From CAYXGE01 sp964464435 (GTDB lineage Bacteria; Pseudomonadota; Gammaproteobacteria; Burkholderiales; Methylophilaceae), in NCBI GenBank assembly GCA_964464435.1, contig CAYXGE010000047.1, positions 1 to 14,665 of the forward strand: a stretch of DNA of 14,665 bases, given 5' to 3'. Below the pieces are notes generated by a model. That model worked only from the letters and a program-made list of their open reading frames with translations, searched no databases and had not been told where the DNA came from. Below, piece after piece: positions 12,199 through 14,665 of the stretch; position 1 is the first letter of the stretch; each line of letters opens with the position of its first letter. The position numbers and the translations under genes are program-made.

Positions 12199-12972
12199 AT
12201 GCAATTTGATGTGATTACCTTGTTTCCTCAAATGTTTGAGGCAATTACGCAATATGGGGTGACATCAAGAGCATTTGAACAAAAGCTTTACCAGTGTCAT
12301 TTTTGGAATCCGCGTGAATTTACCACGGATAACCATAAAACCGTGGATGACAGACCCTACGGTGGCGGCCCTGGCATGGTGATGTTGATAGAACCTTTGG
12401 CGCAAGCAATAGACGCTGCATGTGCAAGGCACAAAGCCTTAGGTTTAAACAGCAAGGTGATTCATCTATCACCACGTGGTAAACCGTTGACGCATGATAT
12501 TGTGATGCAACTGGCGGCAACGCAAGGCCTGATTTTGTTAGCAAGTCGCTACGAAGGGGTAGATGAGCGTTTACTGCAAAACAAAGTAGATGAAGAATAC
12601 TCGGTTGGTGATTACGTGCTGTCTGGTGGTGAGTTACCCGCCATGACCCTAATGGACGCAATCATTCGGCAATTGCCGGGGTGTTTGGGCGATGGTGATT
12701 CAGCCATAGAAGATTCGTTTGTTAACGGACTTTTAGATTACCCGCACTATACGCGGCCTGAAGAATACGCAGGGGAAAAAGTACCAGAGGTGTTGTTATC
12801 TGGTCACCATGCAAAGATTAAGCAGTGGCGACTTAAACAATCGCTAAAGCTTACCTGGGAAAAACGCCCAGATTTATTGGCCAAAAGGCCGTTGACGAAA
12901 GAGGAAGCTCGGCTGCTCGATGAAGTAAAACAAGAGCAGGAACAAGCTAACTTACAATTAAAAGGAACGTAA
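12199..12972 (+). CDS. trmD: tRNA (guanine-N1)-methyltransferase TrmD
   Basis: TrmD makes m1G37 in tRNAs with G36, preventing +1 frameshifts; it is an essential SPOUT methyltransferase with a trefoil knot. The 257-residue product starts M-Q-F-D-V-I-T-L-F-P-Q-M-F. It has D-D-R-P-Y-G-G-G-P-G-M-V (50-61), then S-R-Y-E-G-V-D-E-R (116-124) and S-V-G-D-Y-V-L-S-G-G-E-L-P-A (135-148) forming the knot. R157 and D172 (I-E-D-S-F) correspond to the catalytic pair R154/D169 of H. influenzae TrmD. L-L-D-Y-P-H-Y-T-R-P follows. Start choice: the frame is open upstream with an ATG at 12175, but the ATG at 12199 has GAGG (12187-12190) 8 nt before it and gives the standard N-terminus. Confidence 0.96.
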   Translation: MQFDVITLFPQMFEAITQYGVTSRAFEQKLYQCHFWNPREFTTDNHKTVDDRPYGGGPGMVMLIEPLAQAIDAACARHKALGLNSKVIHLSPRGKPLTHDIVMQLAATQGLILLASRYEGVDERLLQNKVDEEYSVGDYVLSGGELPAMTLMDAIIRQLPGCLGDGDSAIEDSFVNGLLDYPHYTRPEEYAGEKVPEVLLSGHHAKIKQWRLKQSLKLTWEKRPDLLAKRPLTKEEARLLDEVKQEQEQANLQLKGT

Positions 12973-12982
12973 AGGAAACATC

Positions 12983-13378
12983 ATGGCAGATATTATTAAA
13001 CAATTAGAAGCGGAAGAAATTGCGCGTTTAGGCAAAAATATTCCTAGTTTTGCACCAGGTGACACCGTAGTAGTAGGTGTAAACGTGGTTGAAGGTACAC
13101 GTAAACGTGTGCAGGCTTATGAAGGCGTAGTCATTGCCATTCGTAACAAAGGCCTTAATTCATCATTTATCGTACGTAAAATCTCATCTGGCGAAGGTGT
13201 AGAGCGTACATTCCAAACATACTCACCATTAATTGAATCTATTGAAGTAAAACGTCGTGGTGATGTACGCCGTGCTAAGTTGTACTACTTGCGTGAGCGT
13301 TCAGGTAAATCTGCACGTATTAAAGAAAAACTTCAAGCACGTGATAAAGAAGTCATGGCGCCAGAAGCAGCAGAATAA
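12983..13378 (+). CDS. rplS: 50S ribosomal protein L19
   Basis: L19 lies at the 30S-50S interface of the large subunit. The 131-residue product is slightly longer than the E. coli protein. It has F-A-P-G-D-T-V-V-V-G-V-N-V-V-E-G (23-38), R-V-Q-A-Y-E-G-V-V-I-A-I-R-N-K-G (42-57), F-I-V-R-K-I-S-S-G-E-G-V-E-R-T-F, and K-L-Y-Y-L-R-E-R-S-G-K-S-A-R-I-K-E. It ends in a short acidic Ala/Glu tail. AAAGGA just before the ATG (spacing about 7 nt) is a good ribosome site. It is the last gene of the operon and is followed by a strong intrinsic terminator. Confidence 0.98.
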   Translation: MADIIKQLEAEEIARLGKNIPSFAPGDTVVVGVNVVEGTRKRVQAYEGVVIAIRNKGLNSSFIVRKISSGEGVERTFQTYSPLIESIEVKRRGDVRRAKLYYLRERSGKSARIKEKLQARDKEVMAPEAAE

Positions 13379-13402
13379 GCTAACACTACATTCTTATTTT
13401 AC

Positions 13403-13435
13403 AAAAAGCCTCAGATTTTTTTCTGAGGCTTTTTT
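13403..13435 (+). terminator. intrinsic terminator of the rpsP-rimM-trmD-rplS operon
   Basis: AAAAAGCCTCAGA (13403-13415) and TCTGAGGCTTTTT (13422-13434) form a perfect 13-bp stem around a loop of six T residues. The GC-rich core is followed by a run of T (13430-13435). The A-run on the left makes it able to work in both directions. This is the clearest terminator in the window. Confidence 0.92.
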
Positions 13436-13449
13436 ATTTGCGCTAAACT

Positions 13450-13944
13450 ATGGCTATGAAAATTAGCTATCAAGGCATTTTTCCAGCACCTTTTGGCGCC
13501 GTTGGCATTTGTATGCAGGGTAGCCAATTACTTTGCATTGATTTACTCTCAGCCAACCACACCATTCGCCCCGACCTTTTAACTACCCATGAATCGGCAA
13601 GTGTGCATGAGGTTGGTGAACAACTGAGTCGTTATTTTGCAAACGCAAATGCAAATTTTCAGTTGTCGCTTCAACAAGATGGTACTCCGTTTCAACAGCG
13701 TGTTTGGGAGGCCATTTGTCAAATCCCTGTTGGCCAAACGCGTACCTATTCACAACTAGCAGAGATAATTGGTTCAGGGCCACGTGCGGTAGCTAATGCC
13801 TGTGGCGCAAACAAATTACCTTTGCTAGTGCCTTGTCATCGTGTGGTGGCTAAAAACGGATTGGGCGGTTTTATGGGAGGGCGATATGGTGAGTCTATCG
13901 CCATTAAGCGCTGGTTATTGCAACATGAAAAGGCTTTGCAGTGA
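13450..13944 (+). CDS. ogt: methylated-DNA--[protein]-cysteine S-methyltransferase (Ogt-type)
   Basis: This suicide repair protein moves alkyl groups from O6-alkylguanine (and O4-alkylthymine) to its own cysteine. The 164-residue product has the poorly conserved N-terminal domain (about 1-75). The DNA-binding domain follows: T-P-F-Q-Q-R-V-W-E-A-I-C-Q-I-P (79-93), G-Q-T-R-T-Y-S-Q-L-A (95-104), R-A-V-A-N-A-C-G-A-N (112-121), and the active site V-P-C-H-R-V with C129. G-L-G-G-F and the C-terminal K-R-W-L-L follow. No Ada-type zinc domain is present, so it is the stand-alone Ogt/AGT form; the symbol is by this architecture. ATGs at 13450 and 13456 are both possible and neither has a ribosome site. 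The start is 15 nt past the rplS terminator. The stop overlaps the xerD start by 4 nt. Confidence 0.92.
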   Translation: MAMKISYQGIFPAPFGAVGICMQGSQLLCIDLLSANHTIRPDLLTTHESASVHEVGEQLSRYFANANANFQLSLQQDGTPFQQRVWEAICQIPVGQTRTYSQLAEIIGSGPRAVANACGANKLPLLVPCHRVVAKNGLGGFMGGRYGESIAIKRWLLQHEKALQ

Positions 13945-14665
13945 ACCCACAAAGCCAAAGCCTGCTAGACGAATTTACAGACCGTCTATGGTTAGAAGAA
14001 GGCCTTTCTCGCAACACCTTAGATAGTTACAGGCAAGACCTTACCCAGTTTGCGCAATGGTTGCATGAGCACCATAAACAAGATTTGCTATCTGCTACTG
14101 CCGCAGATATTCAAAGCTATTTAGCGTATAAATTCCCTACCAGTAAACCGCGTAGCGTGAGCAGATTAATTGCTAGTTTACGCAGGCTATACCGCTTTTG
14201 TTTGCGTGAGAACAAAATAAGCGTAGACCCAAGTTTACAAATAGACTCACCCAAGTTACCACGCTCTTTACCTAAAAGTTTAAATGAAGAAGAAGTAGAA
14301 GCCTTGCTTAACGCCCCTAATGTGCAAGACCCCATTGGACTAAGAGACAAAGCTATGCTCGAAATGCTCTATGCCAGCGGCTTACGCGTATCAGAATTGG
14401 TGGGCATTAAAGTCACAGAGGTAAGCCTGAGTGAAGGCGTAGTACGTGCCACAGGTAAAGGTAGCAAAACACGCTTAGTACCGCTGGGTGAAGAAGCCAT
14501 TAGCTGGATAAGCCAATACTTAAGCCAAGCGCGCCCGAGTATATTGGAAAAACGGCTGAGTGATGCCATGTTTGTTACGCAGCGTGGTGATGCCATGACA
14601 CGCCAAGCCTTTTGGTATTTAATCAAACGCTATGCACTGCAAGCGGGTATTACCAAGCACATGAG
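13941..14665 (+). CDS. xerD: tyrosine recombinase XerD (3' end beyond the window)
   Basis: XerD acts with XerC at dif to resolve chromosome dimers. The start is GTG at 13941, overlapping the ogt stop (GTGA), so translation is probably coupled. The first 241 residues are visible. The N-terminal SAM-like core-binding domain (about 1-92) contains E-E-G-L-S-R-N-T-L-D-S-Y-R-x-D-L (19-34) and S-V-S-R-L-I-A-S-L-R-R-L-Y-R-F (72-86). The catalytic domain begins L-P-R-S-L-P-K-S-L. It has Y-A-S-G-L-R-V-S-E-L with catalytic R149 and T-G-K-G-S-K-T-R-L-V-P-L (171-182) with catalytic K173. The remaining catalytic residues (H-x-L-R-H and the tyrosine) lie just past the window end. XerD rather than XerC is chosen from the wording of the N-terminus and the S-P-K-L-P-R-S-L-P-K-S-L linker. 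Confidence 0.93.
   Translation, partial: MNPQSQSLLDEFTDRLWLEEGLSRNTLDSYRQDLTQFAQWLHEHHKQDLLSATAADIQSYLAYKFPTSKPRSVSRLIASLRRLYRFCLRENKISVDPSLQIDSPKLPRSLPKSLNEEEVEALLNAPNVQDPIGLRDKAMLEMLYASGLRVSELVGIKVTEVSLSEGVVRATGKGSKTRLVPLGEEAISWISQYLSQARPSILEKRLSDAMFVTQRGDAMTRQAFWYLIKRYALQAGITKHM

Noticed and set aside
1..14665. CRISPR arrays, transposases, phage genes, toxin-antitoxin or defence systems.
   Set aside because: Every long frame is accounted for by recognised core genes on one strand, and no regularly spaced direct repeats were seen.

Overview
The window is a block of core chromosomal genes, all on the + strand, from a Gram-negative bacterium. Gene content and order point to a betaproteobacterium with moderate-to-low GC. 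The order yebC-ruvC-ruvA-[DUF4349]-ruvB-ybgC-tolQRAB-pal-cpoB-queE-queC followed by rpsP-rimM-trmD-rplS, and the protein wording, suggest Methylophilaceae (Methylotenera/Methylophilus-like). That family assignment is inference from protein resemblance; no search was possible.

Layout. Positions 1-636 hold the C-terminal part of an EamA-family transporter cut by the window edge. 698-4831 is a recombination block: yebC, ruvC, ruvA and ruvB, with a DUF4349 lipoprotein gene between ruvA and ruvB. 4855-9566 is the Tol-Pal cell-envelope cluster (ybgC, tolQ, tolR, tolA, tolB, pal, cpoB). 9677-11016 holds queE and queC, overlapping by ATGA, for 7-deazaguanine (preQ0/queuosine) synthesis. 11121-13378 is the translation operon rpsP-rimM-trmD-rplS, with a good sigma70-like promoter in front and a strong intrinsic terminator behind. 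13450-14665 holds an O6-alkylguanine-DNA methyltransferase gene (ogt-like) overlapping the start of xerD, which runs off the window end.

Two runs of exactly 100 N (6726-6825 in tolA, 9027-9126 in cpoB) are assembly gaps of unknown true length. They hide the central parts of both proteins. In cpoB the 100-N placeholder also breaks the reading frame artificially.

I saw no transposase, phage gene, CRISPR array, toxin-antitoxin pair or defence system; the coding content is ordinary. The most interesting signal is non-coding. The two spacers on either side of ruvC each hold a long imperfect palindrome (about 111 and 127 nt). Each starts at the TAA stop codon of the preceding gene, and the two share sub-motifs at the same internal spacing, so they look like two diverged copies of one palindromic intergenic element. 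Other points worth a look are a terminator-like hairpin whose T-tract touches the queE start codon, an Ala/Lys/Glu tail that roughly doubles ribosomal protein S16, and the lipoprotein gene splitting ruvA from ruvB.
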